Shown piece by piece: positions 1 to 10,160 of a stretch of 64,000 bases of DNA (within the stretch, counting starts at the first letter, position 1; each line of letters opens with the position of its first letter). The position numbers were made by a program, and so were the translations under genes. Source of the stretch: Ixodes scapularis (taxonomy: Eukaryota; Arthropoda; Arachnida; Ixodida; Ixodidae); the NCBI RefSeq assembly GCF_016920785.2, contig NW_024609880.1:32077152-32141151 (forward strand). Direction: 5' to 3'. Below the pieces are notes generated by a model, which did no database searches, had not been told where the DNA came from, and saw nothing but the letters and a program-made list of their open reading frames with translations.

Positions 1-530
1 TTAAACACCACCACTTGGGATCAAGCTGAAAAACGGACCTCTGAACCCCAGTCTGTACAGTTTAGAACAGAGGACGTCATGACTTATGCTGTCGAAGGCT
101 TTCGAGAAATCCAAGAACACCGCACACGTAAGCACAGTCTCATCGAAACCAGTATCCAGGAAATCTCCAAAATCTTTTAGTAATGCCTGCAACAAAACCA
201 TACTGACGGTCGAAAGGTAAGTCGAACCTTAGACAGAAACTAGTCATTGCCCTTAAAACGTGTTTTTCCTGTAGCTCCAAAATGCATTACAAGATTGAAA
301 TGGGTCGATAGTTCTTGAAATCATTCGTCGCCCCTCCTTTGTGGAGCGGTTTGGTAATAGCTATTTTCATTCCCGTTGGCCATTTTCCGGTTGAAATTAT
401 ATCGTTTAGCAGAAATAGAAGTATATCCTTAAGGTTTTCAATATTTCTACGTAGATCCCGTTTATGAAATTCGTCAATGCCAGGAGACTTTCTTTCTTTG
501 GAAGAAGATACATGTGGAGCTTTCTGTGGT
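1..530 (-). pseudogene. LINE (non-LTR retrotransposon) reverse transcriptase fragment
   Basis: Reading the minus strand from about 530 down to 1 gives two reading-frame blocks of a non-LTR reverse transcriptase. The first (about 520-285) carries the fingers motif SPGIDEF, then STGKWP, KPLHKGG and NYRPISIL, and ends in a stop after a frame break. The second (201-1) carries FLDFSKAFDSISHDVL, the RT motif that contains the first catalytic aspartate of the palm, followed by KLYRLGFRGP. The YxDD box and everything downstream would lie outside the left edge of the window. The frame break near 285 and loss of motif continuity between 285 and 201 show that the copy is dead. The motif style fits the CR1/Jockey/I group; I cannot place it closer. 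Reverse transcription of its own RNA at the nicked target is the family role. Confidence 0.78.
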
Positions 531-837
531 CCTAGCTAAAGTCACTGGATCTGAGAAAGCAGCGCCACCGCCTTGCCATCTGCTAGCCGGACACAAAAGA
601 ATACCAACATACAGACGACAAAACCTCTCAAGGTGATTGGCTCATCGCTGTCGGTTGCCATGGTGATCGCCATTTTGGACCCTATCAACGCTTCGAAGCT
701 TCGAAAGGGTCGTTAAAACCAGTTGCACCAAGATCGCTATGGAGCATCATCGTACTGAAAGCGTTCCTCGGCCAATATGAGTTTCTTCGGCACTGTGCAT
801 TCAATAAATCTATCACTCTTGTTTATTTCCCCATATC
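531..837. other. Non-coding stretch
   Basis: No coding or repeat structure recognised. It contains a CCAAAATGGCG-type motif on the minus strand near 667 and an imperfect palindrome GCTTCGAAGCTTCGAAAG near 690-707. An AATAAA-like signal lies just before the SINE. Confidence 0.3.
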
Positions 838-1010
838 GCGGGGGGATCGGTGGCCGAGTGGGCTGAAGCGCACACCCAGCTCGACGCGCGTGGAGCGAAA
901 GCTCGCGCTGCAGAACCCAGGTATCCTGGGCTCAATCCCCACCCCTGCCCGTTTTGATCTGGATGAGCATCGTACCGGCGTGCGGTCGTGCATCATTACT
1001 GCGTGGTGCA
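838..1010 (+). mobile_element. tRNA-derived SINE
   Basis: The sequence has an internal RNA polymerase III promoter: A box TGGCCGAGTGG at 851-861 and a B-box-like GGCTCAATCCC at 929-939. The A box with GGCCGAGTGG is characteristic of class II (Ser/Leu) tRNAs. The A-to-B spacing is longer than in a functional tRNA and the arms do not pair into a full cloverleaf, so this is a tRNA-derived SINE and not a tRNA gene. Ticks are known to carry tRNA-Ser-like and other tRNA-derived SINEs (for example Ruka); whether this is one of those families was not checked. The 3' limit is estimated. Confidence 0.55.
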
Positions 1011-1439
1011 CGTTATAGACTCGAGGCTAGCGGTTGTACTGCACTGGATAAATTGCTCATCTACAGCGAATGACTCGTCGCAACTTTAAAATGGCTGACC
1101 AACGACTCGCTGTATAAATATCCACACAAACCCAATCCCCATATCGCCCAAATATGACGATAACTCACTCTGCGGGCTCTAAACATCCTAGAAATCCAGA
1201 AATCATAGCGATGCGCGGCCAATGTCCCTAATAAAAAAAAAAAAAAAAAAAAAAAGACAATCAAAGATCGAACTCACCGAGGACTTCTCCGGCGATGTAT
1301 GTTCATATATCTTCAAATGTGTTGCAAGTTGACTTCCCTCATTGTAAAACCAAATGGTTTTACCATTCATTTGCTTCTAAAGCTTATTTTTGATGGGACC
1401 ACCTTGCGGCTTGTATTGTATGTATTCCTAATGGTCAAT
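1011..1439. other. Non-coding stretch with an A run
   Basis: No gene recognised. A run of about 23 A at 1233-1255 could be the poly(A) tail of a retroposed copy (plus strand), but no upstream body could be identified. Confidence 0.3.
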
Positions 1440-1640
1440 AGTTTTAAATTATTATGAGCGTAAACTTAATTTTTCCCCTTTGTCTATAATATCGACGGCC
1501 CTGAGGGTACGTAAATGAATGAATGAATGAATGAATGAAGGAATGAATGAATGAATGAATGAATAAATAAATAAATGAATGAATGAATCAATCTATTTAT
1601 CAATCAATCAAATAATCAACCAATCAATCAATCAATTATT
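1440..1640 (+). repeat. LINE-like 3' tail ending in an AATG/AATC microsatellite
   Basis: A long (GAAT)n run at about 1513-1590 passes into (AATC)n up to 1636, with ATAA interruptions. It directly follows GACGGCCCTGAGGGTACGT, which resembles the GGCTCTGCGGGTAC segment before the tetranucleotide tail at 37756-37900 (minus strand). CR1-like LINEs often end in short tandem repeats rather than poly(A), so this is probably the 3' end of such an element. The microsatellite is certain; the LINE origin is inference. Confidence 0.55.
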
Positions 1641-2962
1641 TTAAAGAGCAGGGTGTCCCCGAAAACAAATACTTTGTGTTTGTTATTTAAAATATACACT
1701 AAGCATCGTCGAATGTTCATTTTTCGCCCGAATACAGCATAAGCGGTCCGAACCAGATGCCAAAGCTTCAGAACGAACCGCTTTCTTATTCGAAATTTAT
1801 AAGCGATTATCTGAAACTTTCAATGGTAAAAATGGTGGCCGACGAAGCACGGAAATGCATAAGGTTTAAATTTTTAGCGCAAAATACCAAGGACCAGCCC
1901 AATATTTCCAATTAAAGTAAAAACAAATTACTAGTACCTTCTAAATAATGTAACGATTACCTATGAAACTTTTGCACCTTGTACGGATTGCTAGCCCTAA
2001 ATTCGGGAGGGGACTGAGATGTTTGTAAAGCTTTCGTTTATTTTTGAAGTGAAAAAAAAAGAAGTTTCATTCGTTTTTGTGTATTCGCTATAAAGGCGGA
2101 AAGATTTCTTTTGTGTGTCAATTTTAACAAGGTATAAAAACGTCGTAAATACGGTTAACACGGGAACCGGCAAAGACACCATTAACGAAGCTCTTTCTGC
2201 CAAGAAACGGAGACCAACTGCCATCTGCACCTTCAAGTACGTATACAACCACAAAAGAAGTCGTGGCGGGAAGCTCTCCATTGCATAAGCGCGTTTCAAA
2301 GGTCTTTATTGGAGAGCTGCGCCGGCTGTGTAATCCAGTATCCACTCGCTTTCGCTGTAAAGACTATTTTTTGGGGGGTTCTCGGAAGCGCTGGGAAATG
2401 TTGCGAGCGGCGCAAGTTTGGAACGACCGGGGGATAAACCCGGCGCCGATGTACTAGATGAGCTGTCGGTGCCGTGACGTTGATCGAACACGCATTTCGC
2501 AAACTGAGGGGAATCAGAAGACGGATAGTCGGCGCGTTTGTGTGTGTGTGTGTGTTCCAGTGCTTCGTTCGCTTCGCCGTGGAATCTCGACGAGCCGTGG
2601 AGTTCGGAATAGGCACAGGGGTGCGTTGCTTACGTACAGGCCGCCAGTTTGATCAGTCCGGCATTATGGGGCCGTGCGCTGCTGCCTTGGATGTAGGAAG
2701 CGAGGCTGTTTTGCTTCAACGCCACTCGCCGGTAAACGCTGAATTGACTTCAAGGAACTACGAAACCGTTAAAGGTACTTCGTGTTTGGGATGTTGCTTG
2801 CGTGTTTGACCATTACGCGATGGTTCAATTCGCCGAATGAAAGCGCAGACAAGATTAAATTTCCACGTTAGGTGCCCGCTGCGTGCTCTCTAGCATCCTT
2901 ACCAGAGTTTATTTTCGGCGCCAGTAATATAGTCTATATAATCTCTGTTACATCATCGTTGT
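1641..2962. other. Non-coding stretch
   Basis: No recognisable gene. An open stretch on the plus strand (2474-2809, 111 codons) spans a (TG)n run and has no family resemblance I can name. It ends near a possible splice donor (AAAGGTACTT, about 2770), so a 5' exon cannot be excluded. Confidence 0.25.
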
Positions 2963-3600
2963 CTTAAAGGAGCTGTGCAACGATATTTAATTGGAATGTT
3001 TTTCTCTCTACACGAGCTTACTGGCACACCTGGGACTCAAGGATACTCACACGCAACGCCATTGGCCAAGAAACTCCTTTGTTGCGGTGTAATTTCAAGG
3101 ACAAAAGCGATCATTTTCATTCAATCTCTCCTTTGCAAAATTTGATGACGTAACTCGGGGATCGCAGTACACCCAAGTGACGATATTTGAATGCGGTTCA
3201 TAGATTGGGCCCGAGCATTGCGTGGGCACTCGACTTGGGCTCGTGACAATTGCTAGCTCGAGAAGCATTTGGGTTGTGACCCGTGTCCAATCGCTGCAAT
3301 GACGACAACAGCCGAGCCATAACAATGTCTGGAACTCAGCGCGTGTCCTGCGCTTTGCCAACCCCAGCGCGTGGCTATGATCAACACTGGCGGCATATAA
3401 TCGGCTCCAGATCACGTGGCCTCTTGTTCTGGCTGCGAGTTGAGGGGGTGAACGCTGCTCGTTTTTCTTAAATATTTTTTCTTGGACTTCTATTCCGTGG
3501 GGTGAAAAACAAACGCGTGTTTCATAGGTCATTAACGTTAAGGATCCGTTTTAAGCGGTATTTTCGCAAAGTACAAAAATTGTTGCACCGCTCCTTTAAG
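2963..3600. mobile_element. 638-bp MITE-like element with 19-bp TIRs
   Basis: The left end at 2963-2981 reads CTTAAAGGAGCTGTGCAAC. The reverse complement of 3582-3600 reads CTTAAAGGAGCGGTGCAAC, an 18/19 match. The interior shows no further inverted symmetry. It contains a 145-codon minus-strand open frame (3095-3532) that resembles no transposase I know. No convincing target duplication could be read. A non-autonomous DNA transposon is the simplest explanation. Confidence 0.6.
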
Positions 3601-5345
3601 TATTTTTCTATATAGGGAGTATTGTAATAAAAACAATATTTAACCCACATTGACTTATTTTAGGCAGTTCTGAGTTATAGAGACGTTAAACTTAAACGGC
3701 AAAGCATGCTTTTAGTAATCTTGGTGATATCCTGAGAATATTACCCATCAGGACAAAGCTTTTGTGTGCCAATAAAGTTTTAACAATATAATTCCACTTT
3801 GGTTCCTCTATTAATGGCCTAGGGCACGTTCTATTGTGCGCCGTTATGAACGTGTGACTAGAGCGTGACGCCATACTTCCGATTGAATAAAAAAATGAAT
3901 GAATAAAAAATACATTTTTTAATAAAATCTTTACTCGGCTTTGGATCGGTTGCCCTGAAACAAAAGGGGGGAGGGTTACAGAAGGCAAATGGGAAGGGAC
4001 AAACCTCTATATGAAAATCTGTATGAAGTGACGGGCTCCAGAATCCTTGATGTAGCGTATAGGGAGTCTAGAATTTATTTTATGTGCTGCGCCATTCCAT
4101 TGATGTAAGTCTAGTCATCAAGCGTCGTTGGCTTTTTCTCGCTCGGAAGTGAATCCCACTCCTCTGCACTGAAGTTGTCTAGTCCCATGCATCCCCAGGG
4201 TATGTGTTTTGCCGTTGTCGCCGTTCCCTCTGCGCATGTCTTGCACGGTGGATCTTTGTGGTCCTTCAGTTCAAAGGAAGCTTTCTTCGCCGTAGTTTGG
4301 GCCGCCTCAGTCCTGATTCGTCGTAATCGATTCGCCTTCCATCTCGTGTAGCCTGGTAGGATCGGGTATATTACTGTTGGTAGAAGAACCTCGAAGTAGA
4401 GCTTCCTCCCTTATTGGATTGCTCGGCCGTTTCGTCTGCTACAATTGAATGTTTTCTCATCAATACGTTCGATTCGAGATCAAGCGGGCAGGAAAGGCAG
4501 TTTATAGCTTTGAACGAAATATCTTGTACAAAAGACACACGGGGCAAATAATTTCGCCCATTTAGCACTGTAGTATTAATAACAAACATGTCAGGACAAA
4601 ATAAAGCGGCTACGTGGTACTAACTGGTGCAAATCGCATATGACTGCTCCAGTGATACATGCATCTGACTTAATATCTTAGCTTCATCTTGTGAAAAGGT
4701 TTATTTTTATCAGGAGTATACGTTTTTGTCTAGTGCAATAAAATGTTTAAAAATCGTTTTTTTTTGTAACGTTCAATACCTCTTTGGGCAAGAGGTTTAA
4801 AATATACTCCGCAGTGGCAGCGCAACCTCCACACACCAATATTGTTATACGAAAGTGCGATGTACCTTGGCCCGTAGATGGAACAAAAATGAAACGTCCA
4901 AAGCACGAGGTTGCAAAAATAGCACAATATTCGTTTATCCAAAAGCGAAACGTTGTTAACGTTCGTCGATTTTCGTCATCGCAATGTCTACAGAAGAGCC
5001 CATTTCTATTGCTCATGTAGGAATTGACTTTACCACATTTGTCTATAAAGCAACTCGCAAATCTGAGATGTTTCTGTAACAGGCCTGTTGCGCTGAAGTT
5101 TTGAAGAAACTGTGACGCTGTCGTTTTGGGTAGCACAAGTTCAACTGATTGGGCCTTGCACACTTATAGCACGTTGGCTGAACGTTTTTCTTTCTTGACG
5201 TGCTGAAAAACGGAAAAAACACCTTTGGCCATCCGAAATCGGCTAGATTCAATGCCGCAATACAATCAAAAGTGCGAAATTCATGCCACCACCACTAGTG
5301 TACGCGTCTCTTATCTCTTGGTGGGGACGTCAAAAGACCTGGCGC
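3601..5345. other. Non-coding stretch
   Basis: No gene recognised. A minus-strand open frame of 138 codons (4747-5163) is cysteine-rich but shows no motif order I can assign. AATGAATAA-type short repeats near 3880-3910 may be another LINE tail remnant. Confidence 0.25.
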
Positions 5346-5355
5346 TCCGACGCTT

Positions 5356-5377
5356 CCCCCCCCCCCCCCCCCCCCCC
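5356..5377. repeat. Poly(dC) homopolymer, 22 nt
   Basis: An uninterrupted C run followed by TT and five more C. It is one of about ten long G/C runs in the window; the others lie at 6197-6215, 7110-7141, 7381-7394, 14416-14438, 15194-15207, 25881-25895, 30475-30496, 31720-31737 and 55432-55447. Confidence 0.9.
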
Positions 5378-5389
5378 TTCCCCCTTTTT

Positions 5390-6566
5390 AGTTTGGAACG
5401 TGTGAGACGGCGTCTTGGCTCACGCTCTTAGCATCTTAGCTTTGACCTGTGCTTCGACGGCGTCCGAATTCTAGTTGTTTCTTTATATTTTCTTTTTAAT
5501 CTCGCGTCCCGCACCAGAGCTGGTACGCTTCCACATCTGTGGCAGTTTGAGACGCTCAAGTCAGTACTACCCGAAACAAGTCCCAACAGGCCCCTTTTCG
5601 CAGTGGCCCCTTGGCAACGCAGGAGCCCTATGGCGCTGCTGTCGGCACGGCGCGTGCGGAAACAGTTCACTTTACTCGCACGCGGTTTCTGCGCAAGAGC
5701 AGTGCCTACGGAAGGCGAGCAATGTACGCGCCATACGCACGAACGCTGAAAACGGCATCGACCAGAAGCGCTTCTCAGAAATGGTCTACAGATCTTTTGC
5801 TAAATTACTTAAGCATCAAGGAGCATATTCATGCCACAAGAGTAGTTACACGTGGTGACGCCTGCAACAATAACTTTTCAAGACAAAATCTACAACATAT
5901 GGCGCGTTCCTTCAGGTCATACGAGCGTGTGGGGCATCTGTACGCACATTCCGAGCATTTTCCTCGGTGCTTTGGCAATTCGTCAAAAAATGTATTGCGT
6001 GACTCTTCGACCTTTCTTCGCCAGCCATCTTCTAATAAAAAGAAAATGGATTTACTAGCGATATCACGAAACTAGCGAGCCGCGGCTTGAGCTTAGTGAG
6101 TTGCAAAAACGGTTTTCTGAAAATTGCAATTGCTCCCGTTTTTCGTTTCTTTTTTTTTTTTTTTTACTTTTTTATAGTTATGCACGTAGGCCAAGGCCCC
6201 CCCCCCCCCCCCCCCATACTTTGTGCAAATATATAGTTATCAACTTAAAACAGCACGAACGCCCAGGTTTTCTTGCTGTTAGACGCGAGAAAGGCGGGCG
6301 CGAGCGTACCCGATTGCCGGCCACGCGCCTCGCTGCACACAAGTGACGTCACGCTTCGGCGGTGGGGAAAACTGGGGAAAAACTAGGGGAGACCGATGTG
6401 TACATTTCGGCAGCAAGCAAAATATCACTTTTTAAATTAACTAAAGTGAATCTGGGAGAACGAGATAGCATTTCGGAATCAGGAAGCCATCCGCATTCAG
6501 ATTAGGTCTTCTCGAAAAGTCGGCGGAGTTCCCCTTTAAGGCGTCCAGTATTCAGGTATGTCTACT
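5390..6566. other. Unassigned region with a 154-codon open frame
   Basis: An open frame at 5611-6075 (plus) has no recognisable domain and no supporting splice or promoter pattern. The rest includes a T-rich/C-run stretch at 6145-6215. I do not claim a gene here. Confidence 0.25.
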
Positions 6567-6660
6567 ACCTATTCAATCAAAGCCAATGAGAGCTCAGCGT
6601 CGTTCGGACATCACCGCAATCCCAGCACAAGGGGCAGACGGCTTGCTCTCTGCATACGTC
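6567..6660 (+). repeat. Dispersed repeat, copy 1
   Basis: About 94 bp, roughly 80% identical by eye to 8126-8219. Both run from ATTCAATCAAAG through CGGCGTCGTTC- or CAGCGTCGTTC-like text to CTTGCTCTCYGCATAC. Part of it (CAATCAG-GCTCGGCGTTCTGACGTCACCGC) also occurs in the arms of the foldback element at 27449-28704. Confidence 0.6.
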
Positions 6661-8125
6661 TTGGCCAGAGCATCCATTATAAGTTCCGTAATTCGTTCAG
6701 CTCGATACTTTAAAGCGCTGTGATTGAATATACGCATCCTTTGTGGCAAAGTAGACTCGAGGGCACTTTCGTCCTTTTTCCCCCTTAGAATGCAGTGTTT
6801 TATTTCCGCTGGTACTGCGCCGAATCAAAGAAATGGTACGCGGTGCCCTTTGAAGAAAGCACGGAACTGAAAGGAAACGAACGCAACGACGGGGACGGGA
6901 CGGTCGTTAGGCTTAATGAGGAAGACTCTTGTTTCTTGCCGGAAGAAGTTTCCCTCCGAGCTACTTAACAATACCACCGCCTAATTCGAGAAGACATCTG
7001 AGACCGGGCCCGCGCTCGAGAGATAATTAGCGGACGAGTAATAATATTCGAGGCAAGCAAACACGGAACCAAAAGCCGTGTGCGATTTTCTCCAGAGGAG
7101 TTCGAGAAAGGGGGGGGGGGGGGGGGGGAAGGGGGGGGGGGAGGGGGATTCTCCCCTCAATTTCTTTACGGACGTTTTCCGTCATTAGCATCAATACATA
7201 TGTGGCATATGCTCTCGTGCTCTCTCGTGAGCCGTTTCCGGTGCTGCATCGGACGGCTGGCGAACGCGTTCGCGAAGAGGGAAAACTTGAAGCGCGTTCG
7301 CCCGGTCAAGAGTGGCAAACTTTCCCCCGATACGACCGCAGTCTTCGACTCGAACGACTGTGCGTGTCAGTAACGAGGAAGGGGGGGGGGGGGGTGCAGG
7401 AGTCGCGTCTCGGAGGCTACTTTAGCGGGTTCGTAACTGCTTATGCGCTCGTCGCGTTTATGTAAATGCGGCGTGCCCCGGAGTAGTATCGTGGTGGAGC
7501 TTAGCATCATGCACAGGCATCGGCTTCGTACGGGCTTTGCTCTGGCGCCTTCTCTCTATACCCCTCTCTCCTCTCTGTAACTTTCCAAACAAGGGGTTCG
7601 GCTGGCGTGATCTGCAGCTGAGATGTGGTCAGCGGCTTTGCGATCGCGGCCCGTGTGGCATTTGACTCGAAGTGGTCTTCCACTTTGGCTCGACTTCAGT
7701 TGGCTCGAATTTAACCGAGGACTTTGTGGAGGCTTAAGTAGAGGCCGCCCCTCTTGCGATGTAATGTTATTTGTTTTGTGAACGCGTGTAGTTTACGAGT
7801 TTCATGGGGTGATGTGTAAAGGTTTCTTTTTTTTTTATTTATAACTCTGCAGTGGCTAGTGTTGTGTCTGGTGCAGAATACTGGGAGTCAAATTTTGGGT
7901 GATTCTCTCAAGCTATGCTAAAATGGTGCGAATCGCCCATGTGTCATGGGAGACGGTAGATGCGTTCGTACACCACCTCCAGTGCACTCAAATTCGGAGT
8001 GAAAGTTTGTCCGCTTCATGCACGGGGGTCGTAATAACAGCAGAACTGTGACTCTGATTGGCTGATTGAAAAAAAATATATATAGTGTGTAGACTTCAAA
8101 GCGCCTATCATCGAGGTCTACCCTC
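6661..8125. other. CpG-rich non-coding stretch with G runs
   Basis: No gene recognised. G runs at 7110-7141 and 7381-7394 create low-complexity open frames (for example 7080-7373 and 7202-7465) that are not credible proteins. Confidence 0.3.
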
Positions 8126-8219
8126 CATCCATTCAATCAAAGACAATCAGAGCTCGGCGTCGTTCTGACGTTACCGCGACTCCTGCGCAAGAAGCAGACA
8201 ACTTGCTCTCCGCATACTG
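8126..8219 (+). repeat. Dispersed repeat, copy 2
   Basis: Direct-orientation partner of 6567-6660. It shares a TCTGACGT core with the 27449-28704 foldback arms. Differences are scattered substitutions, as expected for old copies. Confidence 0.6.
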
Positions 8220-8534
8220 ACGCCATCGCACTACGAGGGAGCGCGAGCATGGATTGAATACAAATAAAATTAAGTGCTGTGCCAGTATCCGACTGGGATT
8301 TGTATTCGATCTGTGTTTTAATGTACGCTTGGTGTCAAATCCATCTCAGGCTTTACAAGTTGTCGATTAATTACCGGCTCGCCTGCACTCTATCAAATTG
8401 ATAAGTCGACATTGTCAAAGTGTAACGACTCTTCCTGAAGAAAAAAATAGGAGGAGGACGGCTTTCATTAGTCTTCGTGGTGTTGGTTCGACTAGATCGC
8501 ATTTCGTATGCCGGCGCGCAAAAAAGTAGTCTTA
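8220..8534. other. Non-coding stretch
   Basis: Nothing recognised between the dispersed repeat and the TIR element that follows. Confidence 0.3.
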
Positions 8535-10160
8535 TGGCGCGTTCACATTGAAAGTGAATCCGCAACTGCAAAGCAGACCCGCAGGTTCTGGACCCTATAG
8601 GTAAAGCGGCTATGATCGAGCTGTTGGGGCGCATTTTTCCAACCGCTTCGAGACCGATTTCTCCCAACCGCTTTCGCGAACCGCGAAGCGGCAACCAATC
8701 GAAACGCGACGTTGACGATGGAGACGTCGGTGACTTTCGAAACATGATGGCACCTGTCGCTGGTGAGGCGTCCAAGGCGCAGTAGTCCTAGCGTTGAAGC
8801 AGACAAATCAACGAAGAAACGTGATGTTCGCGTGAGTCACTTGAGTCCGCCGTGAAAAGAATTGACCTCATATCTTAATGGGCTTCGCTCCAGCAATTTG
8901 GTTCGGGTGAGGGTTTGTTTAAAATTCGGGGTGCCAAAGCCCATGGCTCTTTGCCTTGTTAGTCTTTGCCCATAGAAGATCATAACCCGCCTTCGATCGA
9001 TCGAAGTGGCAGCTTTTGCAACCACTAAGGCAGTCGTGTGAACTAGTGAAAGCTTTCGACGCCGTGTATGACCACCACGATGGCGATAGAGACGTCGTCA
9101 GTCCAATTGCGTAGGCGACACAGTACCGCGGACATGGCAGGGGTACCTGCGATAGCTAGACCTGTAACGTTTACTACTACCAACAGGAACGAAGGGAACC
9201 TACTGAAAAAATAAAGTGTACGTACCAGATGATGCATAGGTAATCCATACGGCGTTTATTTGAGCTCAATGTCAAACAAACGGTAGACTCGATCGACGTG
9301 TGAGTTACGAGAGGAGAGCCCGTCCTCAACGAAGCCGCGACTGGCTAGCACCCAACGAATTCCCCCGCACCACGGTCCACCAGTGCCGCTCACAAGTGCG
9401 AAAATGGTAAGAGCGAAGAATGCTGGAAAAAAAATTGAAAGACGTTTGAAATCCCGTGTAACGCCGAAATAGATCGCAGCTCGGAGGAGGGGAAGGTACA
9501 GAGGAGGAGGCTATGCCCCTCCTCCTTTCCTCCCATTTAGAGGAAAATTTTCCGCTAAATTTAGCGGAGATACTTTTTGGCTAAATTTAGCGGGGAAATT
9601 TTCTCCTAAATTTAGTGGGTAAATTTACCCATAATGCGCCGCGCGGTTACGCCGACGGCGACGGCAACGTCGACGCCGCTAAAAGCGGAAACGGGCGCCT
9701 AAGAGCTGCGCTCTGAAATGGTGGCCCTCTATCCCCAAAACAAGATCAGCTATTTATGCGGGAATGGTCAACTTCGAAGAAAAGGTCGGGGGCATATTTC
9801 TCTGAGTCAGCAAGGCGCGCTTACACGCCTGGCTGGGTTTTGCTTGTGTACAAAACCCAGAGAATTGCAGGCGGGTTTTGCGGGGTCCATGTTTTGTTCG
9901 CTGCCCGAAACTCGCAATGCGAGCGAACAGCCTGAAGAGCAATTTTCAGAGTGCCATAATAGGAAAATCTTGGCTTTGGATCGCGGATTCCACTTAATTT
10001 TTGATTGTAAAACAGGGTTGCGGAACGCAAGTGTCAAAAACTCACGCGTGATCGCCGAGATACCGCCAACCGCGTCTCGGTGTGGCTGAACGGGTTCGCT
10101 TGTGAACCGCATTCGTAACCGGTTCGCAAATGCATCTCAACCGCTAGTGTGAGTGCGCCA
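8535..10160. mobile_element. TIR element with TTA target duplication (PIF/Harbinger-like)
   Basis: The left end is TGGCGCGTTCACATT; the reverse complement of the right end is TGGCGCACTCACACT (12/15). Both ends are flanked by TTA (8532-8534 and 10161-10163). A 3-bp TWA duplication is typical of PIF/Harbinger transposons. The subterminal sequence is rich in AACCG/CGGTT and TTCGCGAA words on both sides. No transposase is readable, so it is non-autonomous or gutted. It contains the 9470-9715 element and, elsewhere, no gene I can name. Confidence 0.5.
9470..9715 (+). mobile_element. TAGAGCGCAGC-family MITE, copy 1 (AATTTAGCGG core repeats)
   Basis: The ends are TAGATCGCAGCTC and GAGCTGCGCTCT, an inverted pair. 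The 3' part CATAATGCGCCGCGCGGTT, the GACG-rich block and CGGAAACGGGCGCC match 59591-59899 closely and 31418-31794 in reverse. The variable centre holds 3-4 degenerate copies of CTAAATTTAGCGGGGA. Length is 246 bp. Confidence 0.7.

Noticed and set aside
838..945. A functional tRNA-Ser or tRNA-Leu gene
   Set aside because: A and B boxes are present but too far apart, and the acceptor and anticodon arms do not pair; a tRNA-derived SINE explains it better.
3095..3532. A transposase
   Set aside because: No catalytic or zinc motif; it lies in a short TIR element without other coding evidence.
4747..5163. A cysteine-rich gene on the minus strand
   Set aside because: Cysteine spacing follows no known pattern and there are no splice or promoter signs.
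7080..7465. Glycine-rich proteins
   Set aside because: Produced by G homopolymers in two frames.
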